Assembly: GCF_020131355.1 (NCBI RefSeq)
Contig: NZ_JAHLEL010000007.1
Location: 1 to 64,000 of the forward strand
From: Pseudonocardia sp. ICBG1293
GTDB taxonomy: Bacteria > Actinomycetota > Actinomycetes > Mycobacteriales > Pseudonocardiaceae
Direction: 5' to 3'
DNA: 64,000 bases
The number at the start of each line of letters is the position of its first letter. The first letter of the stretch is position 1. Below, in pieces: positions 18,493 to 27,194 of this stretch. The position numbers and the translations under genes are program-made. Under the pieces are notes generated by a model. That model did not search any database. It had not been told where the DNA came from and saw nothing but the letters and a program-made list of their open reading frames with translations.

Positions 18493-18914
18493 ACCCGCAC
18501 GACGGCCTTCACGACCTGGGCCCTGGCGACGACGACGCCCTCGCAGGACGCCGTCACCGAGGTGAACGCGGACCGCCCGGTGCGCCGGTCGAGCGTTCCG
18601 CGGAACGCGACCTCCCGTCCCCGCGGGGCCTGGGCGGGCAGCGTGACCGAGGTCGAGACCGACACCGCGTGCTCGGCCTCGGTGAGGTGCGGCAGGACGG
18701 CCAGCAGCGCGGCCACCTCCAGACCCACGGCCAGCGCACCGGCGTGCGCGCCGCCGGCACCCCCGTCGGCGAGCTCGTCGACGGTGAACGCGGTCCCGGC
18801 GGCGGGGTCGGCGTCGTCGAGGAGGCGGGCGCCGAGCGCGGCCTGGAGCGGGACGGCGAGGACGAGCGCGGCCCGACGGGCCAGGGCCGGTCCGGCCAGC
18901 AGTGGTGCGGTCAC
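18480..18914 (-). CDS. PaaI-like thioesterase (hotdog fold)
   Basis: 144-residue single-hotdog protein. The segment GGAGGAHAGALAVGLEVAALL and the strand around EVAFRGTLDRRTGRSAFTSV resemble PaaI/YiiD-type acyl-CoA thioesterases. It starts with GTG at 18914, close to the divergent amino-acid-oxidase gene, and its last 13 bases overlap the convergent TenA gene. The acyl substrate is not predictable, and the catalytic Asp or Glu is not obvious, so the enzymatic role is less certain than the fold. Confidence 0.65.
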   Translation of the reverse strand: MTAPLLAGPALARRAALVLAVPLQAALGARLLDDADPAAGTAFTVDELADGGAGGAHAGALAVGLEVAALLAVLPHLTEAEHAVSVSTSVTLPAQAPRGREVAFRGTLDRRTGRSAFTSVTASCEGVVVARAQVVKAVVRVQPG

Positions 18915-18997
18915 CGGGCCGAGTGTGCGCGCCGGGGGTGGCCGGACGCCGACGTCCGGGTGACGATCCGGGGTCCCCGGCTGCGAGGATCGCCGGC

Positions 18998-19957
18998 ATG
19001 GGGGATGACCGACGGGCCGTCGTGGTGGGCGCCGGGATCGCGGGCCTGAGCTGCGCGGTGCGGCTGCGGGAGCGGGGCTGGTCGGTCCGGGTGCTGGCCG
19101 ACGCGCCGGTGGAGGCGTCGACGTCGCACCTGGCCGCGGCCGTGTGGTTCCCGACCCGGGCCGGCCCCCGGGACAAGGTCCTGGACTGGGGCCGGCGCAC
19201 CTTCACCGAGCTGGCCCGGCAGGCCGCCGACGGCGTCCCCGGCGTCGTGATGCGGGAGTCGCTGACCCTCTACCGGGCCGAGCCGGAGCCGCAGTGGTGG
19301 GCCGACGCGGTCGGTGACGTCCGCCCGGCCCGTCCCGGCGAGCTGCCGCCCGGCTACGCCCACGGGCTGCGGTTCGCGGTGCCGCTGGTCGAGATGCCCG
19401 TGCACCTGCCCTGGCTGGCGGCCGAGGCCGGCCGCCGCGGGATCACCCTGGAACGTCGCCGCGTGCGCTCGCTCGACGAGGCGGGCGCCGGGGCCGACCT
19501 GGTCGTGCACTGTTCCGGGATGGGCGCACGCACCCTGGCCGGGGACACCACGGTGACCCCGGTCCGCGGGCGGATCGTGCGCGTCACCAACCCCGGGCTC
19601 ACGATGTCGGTCCGCGACGAGGCACATCCCGGCGGCCGGGCGTACGCGCACCCCCGCGCGCACGACTGCATCCTCGGCGGCACCCTCGACGAGGGGGTCT
19701 GGGACACCACGCCGGACCCGGTGGCGGGCGAGGCGATCCTGCGGCGCTGCCGCGACATCGTCCCCGCCCTGCGCGACGCCGAGGTCCTGGAGCACCTCGC
19801 GGGCCTGCGGCCGGCCCGTCCCGAGGTGCGGCTGGAGGCCGAGCCCGCGACCGCGGACCGGCCGCGGGTGATCCACGACTACGGGCACGGCGGCTCCGGC
19901 ATCACCCTGTCCTGGGGCTGCACCGACGACGTGGCGGACCTCGCCGACGCCGCCTGA
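18998..19957 (+). CDS. D-amino-acid oxidase-family flavoenzyme
   Basis: 319-residue FAD oxidoreductase. The dinucleotide motif VVGAGIAGLSCAVRL is at the start, and the C-terminal signature (HDYGHGGSGITLSWG) is that of D-amino-acid oxidase. The length also fits actinobacterial members. The reaction would be oxidative deamination of a D-amino acid to a 2-oxo acid with hydrogen peroxide. ATG at 18998 gives exactly the family N-terminus. Nothing nearby reveals the preferred amino acid. Confidence 0.85.
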   Translation: MGDDRRAVVVGAGIAGLSCAVRLRERGWSVRVLADAPVEASTSHLAAAVWFPTRAGPRDKVLDWGRRTFTELARQAADGVPGVVMRESLTLYRAEPEPQWWADAVGDVRPARPGELPPGYAHGLRFAVPLVEMPVHLPWLAAEAGRRGITLERRRVRSLDEAGAGADLVVHCSGMGARTLAGDTTVTPVRGRIVRVTNPGLTMSVRDEAHPGGRAYAHPRAHDCILGGTLDEGVWDTTPDPVAGEAILRRCRDIVPALRDAEVLEHLAGLRPARPEVRLEAEPATADRPRVIHDYGHGGSGITLSWGCTDDVADLADAA

Positions 19958-19962
19958 CCGGG

Positions 19963-20736
19963 TCAGGACATCCGCGGCTGCCCGTTCGAGGCGGACAGCC
20001 CGCCGTCGACCGGCAGGTTCACCCCGGTGACGAACCGCGCGTCGGGCCCGGCGAGGAACGCGATCACGTCGGCGACCTCGGCGGGATCGCCGCCGCGGCC
20101 CATCGGGATGCGGTCGGCGAAGCGGGCCATCAGGTCCTCGTCACCGGTCATCCCCTCGGTCATCTCGGTGTGGGTGAGCGACGGGCTGACCGCGTTGACC
20201 CGGACCCCCTCGCCCCCGTGGTCGAGCGCCATCGCCCGGGTGAGGTTGACGACGGCGCCCTTCGCCGAGTTGTAGGCGACGTTGGCCCAGTCACCGCCCA
20301 GCCCGGACACCGAGGTCACGTTGACGATCGAGCCGCGGGTCGCGCGCAGGTGCGCCACCGCGGCGCGGGAGGCGAAGAAGACCCCGTCGACGTCGACGGC
20401 GTGCACGAACCGCCACTGCTCGGTCGAGGTCTGCTCCGCGGTGCCCGGGCGGGCGACGGCGGCGTTGTTGACGAGCGTGTCCAGCCGGCCGAACCCGGAC
20501 GCGACCTCGTCCACGAGACGGGTGATCGCGTCCTCGTCGGCGGAGTCGGCGACCCGCACGTGCATCCGGTCCGCGGCCGCCGGGTCGGACCCGGCCACCA
20601 CGTCGTCGAGCTTCTCCTTCGTCCGCCCGGTCAGCACGACCGTGGCCCCGTCCGCCGCGAACCGCCGCGCGGTGGCGGCGCCGATGCCCGAGCCCGCTCC
20701 GGTGACGATCGCGACCGTGCCGTCCTTCGTTCCCAT
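19963..20736 (-). CDS. Short-chain dehydrogenase/reductase
   Basis: Classical 257-residue SDR. The cofactor motif is TGAGSGIG, the structural motif NNAA follows, and the catalytic residues are Ser in NVTSVSG and the Tyr-Lys pair in YNSAKGA. The C-terminus has the usual FVTGVNLPVDGG. NADH versus NADPH preference is not certain. It converges with the amino-acid-oxidase gene six bases away and is preceded by the VOC-protein gene on the same strand. Confidence 0.85.
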   Translation of the reverse strand: MGTKDGTVAIVTGAGSGIGAATARRFAADGATVVLTGRTKEKLDDVVAGSDPAAADRMHVRVADSADEDAITRLVDEVASGFGRLDTLVNNAAVARPGTAEQTSTEQWRFVHAVDVDGVFFASRAAVAHLRATRGSIVNVTSVSGLGGDWANVAYNSAKGAVVNLTRAMALDHGGEGVRVNAVSPSLTHTEMTEGMTGDEDLMARFADRIPMGRGGDPAEVADVIAFLAGPDARFVTGVNLPVDGGLSASNGQPRMS

Positions 20737-20759
20737 GCCGGGCGGGTACCCGTACGGGC

Positions 20760-21203
20760 TCACACGATGCAGAAGTCGTTGCCCTCCGGGTCGGCCATCC
20801 ACAGGTGGTCCACATGTGGAGAACCCGGGGACAGGTGCTCCTCGACGACCCGCGCACCCAGCCCGCACAGCCGCCGGGCCTCCGCGCCCAGCCGCTCGCC
20901 GCGCAGCTCGGCCGGCAGGTGCCGGCCCCCGGAGACCTGCAGGTCCAGGTGCAGCCGGTTCTTCACGGTGCGCGGCTCGTCGACCCGCAGGAACGAGATC
21001 CGTGGACCCGCGCCGTCCGGGTCGCTGATCGCGGCGACGTCGCCCCGCTCGGCGACGGGCACCTCGTGGTGGATCATCCACGCCTCCCAGGTCGCGAACC
21101 CGGTCGGCGGCGGGGCCGGGACGTACCCGAGCGCGGCGCTCCAGAACTCCGCGAGCAGGCGTGCGTCGGCACAGTCGACGGTGATCGTCCAGGGGGTCGC
21201 CAT
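20760..21203 (-). CDS. VOC-family (glyoxalase/bleomycin-resistance-like) protein
   Basis: 147-residue protein of the SMU1112c/YP_-type VOC group. Residues begin TITVDCADARLLAEFWSAALGY and end with the typical WMADPEGNDFCIV block; the middle has RLHLDLQV. These small proteins bind a metal or hydrophobic ligand and are found near detoxification genes, but their reactions are mostly unknown. It precedes the SDR gene by 23 bases and may be cotranscribed with it. Confidence 0.8.
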   Translation of the reverse strand: MATPWTITVDCADARLLAEFWSAALGYVPAPPPTGFATWEAWMIHHEVPVAERGDVAAISDPDGAGPRISFLRVDEPRTVKNRLHLDLQVSGGRHLPAELRGERLGAEARRLCGLGARVVEEHLSPGSPHVDHLWMADPEGNDFCIV

Positions 21204-21300
21204 GGGCCGAGGCTACGGCCGGGCACCGACCGCGGGGAGCGAGCAGGTGCGCCGGGACCGGGCCGATCCCGGGGCCGACCGCGGACGTCCGCCCGGAGTG

Positions 21301-21345
21301 TTGCCGTACGTCCGGTTCGTGACGCAGTATGTTCGCCATGCCTAA
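21301..21345 (+). promoter_or_regulatory. Candidate promoter and imperfect operator of the metal ABC transporter
   Basis: TTGCCG at 21301-21306 and CAGTAT at 21325-21330 are spaced by 18 bases and resemble a sigma-A promoter. Immediately after lies GTTCGCC-AT-GCCTAAC (21330-21345), a 7-base imperfect palindrome (5 of 7 pairs) loosely like DtxR/MntR boxes. Transcription would start near the ATG at 21338, allowing leaderless translation. Confidence 0.35.
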
Positions 21346-22276
21346 CTCTCGGACGATGCCGAGGCGAACACTCGGCGTCGCCCTGCTGGTCGTGGCGGTC
21401 CTCACCGGCGGCTGCACCGTCGCCGACCCCGGCCCCGGCGCGGACGACGACCCGCGCCCCCTGGTCCTCACCACGTTCACCGTGCTCGCCGACATGACCC
21501 GCGAGGTCGCCGGCGACCGGGTCCGGGTCGAGTCCGTGACCAGGCCCGGAGCCGAGATCCACGACTACGAGCCGGTGCCCGGTGACCTCGTGCGGGGCGA
21601 GGGCGCCGACCTCGTGCTGGACAACGGCCTCGGACTGGAGCGGTGGTTCGAGCGGTTCGTCGACCGGACCGGGGCGCGCTCGGCGACGCTGAGCGACGGT
21701 GTCGCCGTCATCCCGATCGCCGAGGGCGGGTACCGCGACCGGCCCAACCCGCACGCGTGGATGTCACCGCGTGCCGGGGTGCGCTACGTCGAGAACATCC
21801 GCGACGCGCTGACCGGCCTCGACCCGGCCGGACGTGAGATCTACGCCGCGAACGCCGCGGATTACGCCGAGCGCATCCGGGCCGTCGGCGACGACCTCCG
21901 CGCGCGCCTCGCGGGCCTGCCCGAGGATCAGCGGGCCCTGGTGACCTGCGAGGGCGCGTTCTCCTACCTGGCCCGCGACGCCGGGCTGCGCGAGGCGTGG
22001 CTGTGGCCGGTGAACAGCGACGCCGAGGGCACCCCGCAGCAGATCGCCGCGACCGTCGCCTTCGTCCGCGACAACGCGGTGCCCGCGGTGTTCTGCGAGA
22101 GCACCGTGAACGACTCCGCACAGCGCCAGGTCGCCGCCGAGACCGGCGCCCGGTTCGCCGGACCGCTGTTCGTCGACTCGCTGTCCGAGGCGGGCGGGCC
22201 CGTCCCGACCTATCTGGACCTGCTCCGCCACGACGCGCAGATCGTCGTCGAGGGCCTCACCGGGGACCGCCCGTGA
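21329..22276 (+). CDS. Metal-ion ABC transporter substrate-binding lipoprotein (Mn/Zn/Fe, cluster 9)
   Basis: Lipoprotein with signal peptide and lipobox (VVAVLTGGC), then a cluster A-I metal-binding fold. Candidate ligands are His in EIHDYEPVPGD, His in NPHAWMSP, Glu in TCEGAFSYLA and Asp in FVDSLSEAGG, the pattern of Mn(II)/Fe(II) or Zn(II) binding proteins such as SitA/MntC. It is the first gene of a three-gene operon, overlapping the ATPase gene by GTGA. Three in-frame ATGs (21329, 21338, 21356) are possible; the candidate promoter favours 21338 or 21356. Confidence 0.88.
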   Translation: MFAMPNSRTMPRRTLGVALLVVAVLTGGCTVADPGPGADDDPRPLVLTTFTVLADMTREVAGDRVRVESVTRPGAEIHDYEPVPGDLVRGEGADLVLDNGLGLERWFERFVDRTGARSATLSDGVAVIPIAEGGYRDRPNPHAWMSPRAGVRYVENIRDALTGLDPAGREIYAANAADYAERIRAVGDDLRARLAGLPEDQRALVTCEGAFSYLARDAGLREAWLWPVNSDAEGTPQQIAATVAFVRDNAVPAVFCESTVNDSAQRQVAAETGARFAGPLFVDSLSEAGGPVPTYLDLLRHDAQIVVEGLTGDRP

Positions 22277-23010
22277 GCGCGGTGCTCGAGGTCCGGGGGC
22301 TGTCGGTCCGCTACGGCGAGGTCACCGCACTCGACGGCGTCGACCTGGAGCTCGGCACCGGCACCGTCTGCGGGCTGCTCGGCACCAACGGGTCGGGCAA
22401 GTCGTCGCTGTTCCGCAGCGTGATCGGGTTGGTCCGGCCGGCCGCGGGGACGGTACGGCTGCACGGCCGGGACCCGGCCGTCGCCCGCCGGTCCGCGACC
22501 GTCGCCTACATGCCGCAGGCCGAGGCGGTCGACCCGGACTTCCCGATCCTGGCCCGTGACGTCGTGCTGACCGGGCGCTACGCCGGGATGGGGCTCCTGC
22601 GCCGGGCGCGCCGCCGCGACCGGGACGCCGTCGACGCCGCGCTCGACCGGGTCGGGATGACCGACCTGGCCGGTCGCCAGATCGGCCGGCTCTCCGACGG
22701 GCAGCGCAAGCGGGTGTTCCTCGCCAGGGCGATCGCCCAGGACGCGCCGCTGCTGTTGCTCGACGAGCCGTTCGCCGGCGTCGACCAGGCCACGAGCGAG
22801 GCCATGACCCGGGTGCTGCACGCCCTGCGCGACGACGGCCGCACGGTGCTGATCTCGACCCACGACATCGGCGGCGTCGACCGGCTCTGCGACCGTGCGG
22901 TGCTGCTGGCGACCCGGCTGCTCGCCGACGGGCCGCCGGCCGAGGTCCTCACCCCGCAGGTCCTCGGCCGGGTCCTCGGCGTCGGCGCCCCGGGGCGGGA
23001 GGCGTCGTGA
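22273..23010 (+). CDS. Metal-ion ABC transporter ATP-binding protein
   Basis: 245-residue ATPase with Walker A GTNGSGKSS, Q-loop in AYMPQAEAVD, signature LSDGQRKRVFLARAIAQ, Walker B LLLLDEPFAGVD and the switch His in LISTHD. The signature begins LSDGQ, not LSGGQ, a common variant. It follows the binding protein with a four-base GTGA overlap and precedes the permease with the same overlap, so subunit synthesis is coupled. It powers import of the metal bound by the lipoprotein. Confidence 0.93.
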   Translation: MSAVLEVRGLSVRYGEVTALDGVDLELGTGTVCGLLGTNGSGKSSLFRSVIGLVRPAAGTVRLHGRDPAVARRSATVAYMPQAEAVDPDFPILARDVVLTGRYAGMGLLRRARRRDRDAVDAALDRVGMTDLAGRQIGRLSDGQRKRVFLARAIAQDAPLLLLDEPFAGVDQATSEAMTRVLHALRDDGRTVLISTHDIGGVDRLCDRAVLLATRLLADGPPAEVLTPQVLGRVLGVGAPGREAS

Positions 23011-23867
23011 CCGCGTTCCTGCTGGAGCCGCTCCAGTTCGGGTTCCTGCAGCGCGCGCTGCTCGCCGCGGTCGTCGCCGGGACCGTCGGCGCGCTGCTGT
23101 CCTGCTGGCTGACCCTGGTCGGCTGGTCGCTGATGGGCGACGCCGTGTCGCACGCGGTGCTGCCCGGTGTGGTGCTCGCCTACATCGTCGGCATCCCCTT
23201 CGGGGTCGGTGCCTTCGTGTTCGGCGCCGGCGCGGTCGGGCTGATCGGTGTGGTGCGCCGCACGTCACGGGTCAAGGAGGACGCGGCCATCGGGGTGGTG
23301 TTCACGGTGCTCTTCGCGCTCGGTCTGGTCCTGCTGTCCCGCACCCCCAGCGACACCGACCTGATGCACATCCTGTTCGGCAACCTGCTCGGCCTGTCCA
23401 CCGGCGACCTGGTCCAGATCGTCGTGCTCGGGGCGGTGACCGTCGCCGTCGTGCTGCTGCGCCACCGCGACCTGACCCTCGTCGCGTTCGACCGGGTGCA
23501 CGCGCACGCCATCGGCATCGACCCGCGACGGGTGGAGGCGCTGCTGCTCGGCCTGCTGGCGCTGGCGGTCGTGGTGGCCCTGCAGGCGGTCGGGATCGTG
23601 CTGGTCGTGGCGGTGCTGGTCGTGCCGGGCGCGACGGCGTACCTGCTCACCGACCGGATGGAGACGATGCTGGTGGTGGCGGTGCTCGTCGCCGTCGGTG
23701 CGGGCGTCGCCGGGGTGTACGCGAGCTACTGGGCCGACGTGTCCACCGGCGGATCGGTCGTCCTGGGGCTGGGGGTGGCGTTCACGCTGGCCTACCTGTT
23801 CGGCCCGCGGCACGGGGTCCTCGCCCGTGCCGTCCGGGCGCGGCGCCCGGCCGCCACGCCCTCCTGA
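23007..23867 (+). CDS. Metal-ion ABC transporter permease (ABC-3 family)
   Basis: 286-residue membrane protein with about eight hydrophobic segments. The ABC-3 family hallmarks are SLMGDAVSHAVLPGVVLAYI near the N-terminus and AVGIVLVVAVLVVPGATAYLLTDR toward the C-terminus. It forms the channel of the manganese/zinc/iron importer. It is the last gene of the operon. No MntR, Zur or DtxR gene is close, so any regulator must act from elsewhere. Confidence 0.92.
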   Translation: MTAFLLEPLQFGFLQRALLAAVVAGTVGALLSCWLTLVGWSLMGDAVSHAVLPGVVLAYIVGIPFGVGAFVFGAGAVGLIGVVRRTSRVKEDAAIGVVFTVLFALGLVLLSRTPSDTDLMHILFGNLLGLSTGDLVQIVVLGAVTVAVVLLRHRDLTLVAFDRVHAHAIGIDPRRVEALLLGLLALAVVVALQAVGIVLVVAVLVVPGATAYLLTDRMETMLVVAVLVAVGAGVAGVYASYWADVSTGGSVVLGLGVAFTLAYLFGPRHGVLARAVRARRPAATPS

Positions 23868-23892
23868 CCGGTGCGGGACGGGTGCCCCGCCG

Positions 23893-24648
23893 CTACCGGT
23901 CGGCAGTGCCGGTGTCGGTTCCGCCGCGGCTCCGGGACCGCCGGCCCTCGGGGCTGGCGAGCCACAGCGCGACGTCGGTGAGCTTGAGGTTGGTCTCCTG
24001 CGAGGTCCGGACGAGCATCTGGAAGGCGTCCTCGTCGTCGAGGTCGAACCGCTCGATGAGGATGCCCTTGGCGCGACCGATCAGGTCCCGCGAGCCGAGG
24101 GCCTTCTCCATGTGGGCCGCGTGCGTCGCCCCGTAGAGCCGCAGCGTCGACTGCGCACCGAACAGCCCGGCCAGGGTGCGGGCGTTGTCGTCGAAGGCGT
24201 GTGGCTCGTGGGAGTAGAGGTTCAGCGCCGCCCGGACGTCCCCCTCGGTGGTCAGGTGGGTGGAGACCATCGACCGGTAGCCGTGGGCGACCGCCGCCGG
24301 CGCGAACCGGGGCCACCGCTCGCTGTCCGCGGCCCCGGCGAGGTCGGTCGCCGACACGATGCCGTCGTCCGGCGGCGACTCGACGGCGGTGACGCAGGGC
24401 CCCTCGCCCAGCTCCCCCTGGAGGTCGTCGAGCAGCCCGATCGCGGTCGTCGTGGGCACCCGCGATCCGACACGGGTGGCCTCGGCCATGGAGACCCCGC
24501 CGGCGTCGGCTCCGGGGACGGTCGCGACGGCCGCCTCGACGATTTCCCCGAGGGTCAGCTCGACGGCGCGCAGTGACCGCCGGGAGGCCAGATCGGTCGC
24601 GCTCCTGCGCAGGGCCTGGACGAGCTGGTCGGTGTGGTCCGGGAACAT
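23893..24648 (-). CDS. GAF-ANTAR domain RNA-binding regulator
   Basis: 251 residues. A GAF-like sensory domain covers roughly residues 15-165, with YRSMVSTHLTTEGDVRAALNLYS. An ANTAR domain follows (LGSRDLIGRAKGILIERFDLDDEDAFQML), with the aromatic and Ala residues that contact dual-hairpin RNA. ANTAR proteins act by antitermination or translational control, and actinobacterial members often respond to stress. It stands alone, convergent to the metal-transporter operon. No ANTAR target hairpin pair was recognised next to it. Confidence 0.87.
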   Translation of the reverse strand: MFPDHTDQLVQALRRSATDLASRRSLRAVELTLGEIVEAAVATVPGADAGGVSMAEATRVGSRVPTTTAIGLLDDLQGELGEGPCVTAVESPPDDGIVSATDLAGAADSERWPRFAPAAVAHGYRSMVSTHLTTEGDVRAALNLYSHEPHAFDDNARTLAGLFGAQSTLRLYGATHAAHMEKALGSRDLIGRAKGILIERFDLDDEDAFQMLVRTSQETNLKLTDVALWLASPEGRRSRSRGGTDTGTADR

Positions 24649-25015
24649 CGGTACAACCACCTGTTCCGTGCGAGGACGGTACGGGGTCGGCAGCAGGAGG
24701 CCCCTGTGCCGGGCGGCAGAGCCGGTGAGGCATGCGCTGCGCTCTACCCTCGCCGCATCGGGCCGGGACGCACATGGAACAGAGCGGATACCGGGACGCA
24801 TGGCAGCGACGTCCTGCGCCCCGTATCGGACGAGGCCGAGCGTTCGACCTCGCCGACACCGTAACGTCTCCTGCTGCCCGGGGCCGGGTCGAACACGGCA
24901 GTGGACGGCACCGTGGCCGCCACGGAATCGACGGGGCCGGCGGGCACCCGGTCCGGGCCCGCCGGCGCCCCGGCAGGGTGTGCCCCCGCGGCCGGTCGCC
25001 GCTGCACCGGAGGCG
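24649..25015. other. Gene-free spacer
   Basis: About 370 bases upstream of the ANTAR gene and downstream of the leftward dehydrogenase. Open frames here are short or have no family resemblance, and I see no strong hairpin or repeat. It should contain the ANTAR promoter. Confidence 0.5.
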
Positions 25016-26056
25016 CTACCGGTCGTCCCGGGAGGTCGGCGGCTCCTCGGCGGGATCCGGTGCGACGCCGGTGGCCGCAGCCGTGGCGGCCCACAACAAC
25101 CGAGCCGACACGGGGTCCACCGCCGCCGCCGTCCGACGGGCGGGACCGGCCGGTCCACGGGACTCGAACACTCGGGTGGGACCCAGGTAGTCGGCGCCGT
25201 GCACCGGTCCGAGGGCGGCGGCCAGCTGGGGCCCGATCCCGGCGGACACCGGCTGCGAGGTGATGCGGTCCGGGAGTCTCAACAGGCGCGACCGCCATGT
25301 CCCACCCCGCGCCACGGCGTTGTCCAGCAGCGCCGATCTCGTCAGCCCCGGGTGCGCGGCGACCGACAGCACCGGATCCCCGGCCCGCCGCAGCCTGCGG
25401 TCGAGCTCCGCGGTGAACAACAGGTTCGCCAGCTTCGACGCCCCGTACGCCGCGGTGGGCGAGTACCGGCGGCGATCCCAGTGCAGATCGTCCAGGTCGA
25501 GTCCGCCGACACGGTGCGCCAGACTGGAGGTGGTCACCACCCGCGAGGGCCGCCCGGAGGTACCGGCGGCCCGCAAGGACGGCATCAGCAGCCAGGTCAG
25601 CGCGGCAGGACCGAGGTGATTGGTGCCGAGCTGGAGCTCGAACCCGTCGGCCGTCCGCTCGTGCGGACCCAACGAGACCGCCGCATTGTTGATCAGTACG
25701 TCGACGTGGTCATCGGTGCGGTCACGCACCTCGGCGGCCGCTGCGCGGACCGAGTCCAGGTTCGCGAGGTCGAGCAGTACCAGCTCGGCCGATCCCGGGC
25801 CCGCGGCGCGCACCCGTTCGAGCACCGCGGCCCCGCGGTCGGGGTCCCGCGCGGTCATCACGACCCGGGCTCCGGCCCGCACCAGCTCCTCGGACAGGGC
25901 GAGACCGAGACCGGAGGTCGTTCCGGTGACGACCACCGTGCGGCCGGCGGCACCGGACAGGAGGTCGGTGGACGAGGACGCAGGAGCGGCCGGACGACGT
26001 CTCGACGACGTCCGCCCGAGGACGGGGCCGGACGCGGACCCACCGTGGGACACCAT
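25016..26056 (-). CDS. Short-chain dehydrogenase (retinol/protochlorophyllide reductase-like)
   Basis: 346-residue SDR of the larger type found in retinol dehydrogenase- and WW-domain oxidoreductase-like proteins. Motifs are TGTTSGLG, NNAA (LINNAAVSLG), the Ser block VVTTSSLAHRV and YGASKLANLLF with catalytic Tyr and Lys. A disordered 30-residue N-terminus precedes the Rossmann fold. Its ATG overlaps the stop of the SnoaL-like gene by one base (TGATG), so the two form an operon. TetR control is likely through the palindromes upstream of the SnoaL-like gene. Confidence 0.85.
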   Translation of the reverse strand: MVSHGGSASGPVLGRTSSRRRPAAPASSSTDLLSGAAGRTVVVTGTTSGLGLALSEELVRAGARVVMTARDPDRGAAVLERVRAAGPGSAELVLLDLANLDSVRAAAAEVRDRTDDHVDVLINNAAVSLGPHERTADGFELQLGTNHLGPAALTWLLMPSLRAAGTSGRPSRVVTTSSLAHRVGGLDLDDLHWDRRRYSPTAAYGASKLANLLFTAELDRRLRRAGDPVLSVAAHPGLTRSALLDNAVARGGTWRSRLLRLPDRITSQPVSAGIGPQLAAALGPVHGADYLGPTRVFESRGPAGPARRTAAAVDPVSARLLWAATAAATGVAPDPAEEPPTSRDDR

Positions 26057-26565
26057 CACGACGCTGCCGTCCCGGAGCTCATCGCGCTCGTCATGATGCC
26101 GAAGTTGCCGGTCATCCACAGCGGCGTCAGCCTCACCCCGGCGATCCGCCAGCCGTCCGCGGTCCGCTCGAACCTGTTCGTGTAGTAGCCGTGAACCACC
26201 AGGTCGCTGTCCCCCGTCGGGTTGGGCCGATGATGGCTCGCCAGCACGGAGGCCACGCAGGTGGCCCGGTGCTCGCCGTCGAACGTGATCACGTGGTTGG
26301 CGATCAGGTGCTGGGTGGCGGCGAACGACTCCATCCGGGGCGCGGTGGCCGCCACCCACTCGCCGGCCGGCAGCCGCACCGCGGGCCGGCCGAAGCCGTC
26401 GCTGAAGTCGATCTCGACCTCCGCGGTGAAACAGCTGCGGAACAGGTCCCAGTCACGGGAGTCGGTCCCGGTGGCGTAGCGCGTCTGGACCTCGACGATC
26501 GCGGCCCGGTCGAGCAGGCGTCGCACCGCCGGGGTGTCGTCCACAGATTCACATGACAGCGTCAT
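26056..26565 (-). CDS. SnoaL-like (nuclear transport factor 2 fold) protein
   Basis: Small cone-shaped NTF2/SnoaL-fold protein of about 169 residues. The segment DRAAIVEVQTRYATGTDSRDWDLFRSC and the C-terminal half with HGYYTNRFERTADGWRIAGVRL are typical of SnoaL_4 members, which include polyketide cyclases, dehydratases and many proteins of unknown function. ATG at 26565 is preferred; an in-frame ATG at 26601 would lie inside a presumed operator. It is the first gene of a two-gene operon with the dehydrogenase, divergent from a TetR gene. Confidence 0.75.
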   Translation of the reverse strand: MTLSCESVDDTPAVRRLLDRAAIVEVQTRYATGTDSRDWDLFRSCFTAEVEIDFSDGFGRPAVRLPAGEWVAATAPRMESFAATQHLIANHVITFDGEHRATCVASVLASHHRPNPTGDSDLVVHGYYTNRFERTADGWRIAGVRLTPLWMTGNFGIMTSAMSSGTAAS

Positions 26566-26600
26566 ATGAACTACTCTGACCTTCTCGCCTGACACTGTCA
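26554..26600. promoter_or_regulatory. Two TGAC-N3-GTCA palindromes between divergent SnoaL-like and TetR genes
   Basis: TGACAGCGTCA (26554-26564) and TGACACTGTCA (26590-26600) are the same palindrome with different central triplets, 36 bases centre to centre. They flank the start regions of the leftward SnoaL-like operon and the rightward tetR gene. They are the natural operator candidates for the adjacent TetR protein. A TAGAAT box follows at 26603. Confidence 0.65.
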
Positions 26601-26606
26601 ACTAGA

Positions 26607-27194
26607 ATGGCGGACATGGTCAGCCGATCCGAGACAGCCGCAGCGACCCGGCGCTCACTGGTCCGCGCCGCGTCGGAGCTACTGGACGACGGCGGGCCCG
26701 AAGCGGTGACCCTGCGGGCGGTCGGCGCCAGGGCCGGAGTGTCCCGCGGCGCTCCGTACGGGCACTTCCCCGGCAAGGAGCACCTGCTCACCCAGCTGGC
26801 CGTCGACGCGTGGAGCTCGCTGGCCGACGAGGTGGACCGACTGCTCGCCGACGACGACCTCCCCGCGGGCGTCCGGCTCGAGAGCGCGGTACTGACGCTG
26901 GTCCGGCTCTGCCGCCGGCGACCGCACCTCTACATGTTGATGTTCAGCACCCCGGCGGACACCCCGGCAGCCGAGGCGGCCGCCGGCCGCGTGGAGGACC
27001 TGTTCCTCACGGTGGTGACCGACGTGGTCGGCCGCTCGGCCGCTCCCCGCTACGCGGCGCTGCTGATGTCGAGCGCCCACGGGATCGCGACACTGGAGCG
27101 GAGCGGACACCTGCTCAAGGACAGCTGGCAGATCGACGTGGACGGTCTCGTGCGGATGCTGGTCGACCTGATCCCGCCACGGGTCGACACCTGA
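26607..27194 (+). CDS. TetR-family transcriptional regulator
   Basis: 195 residues. The N-terminal helix-turn-helix is complete (RSLVRAASELLDDGGPEAVT, then AGVSRGAPYGHFPGKEHLL). The C-terminal ligand domain resembles the TetR_C_33/WHG type (RPHLYMLMFSTP, YAALLMSSAHGIATLE). It is divergent from the SnoaL-like/SDR operon with paired palindromes in between, so it most likely represses that operon and itself. An ATG at 26616 is an alternative start. Confidence 0.88.
   Translation: MADMVSRSETAAATRRSLVRAASELLDDGGPEAVTLRAVGARAGVSRGAPYGHFPGKEHLLTQLAVDAWSSLADEVDRLLADDDLPAGVRLESAVLTLVRLCRRRPHLYMLMFSTPADTPAAEAAAGRVEDLFLTVVTDVVGRSAAPRYAALLMSSAHGIATLERSGHLLKDSWQIDVDGLVRMLVDLIPPRVDT

Noticed and set aside
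24634..24864. Short plus-strand open frame upstream of the ANTAR gene
   Set aside because: It overlaps the ANTAR start region, is Arg-rich and resembles no family; no good ribosome-binding site precedes it.
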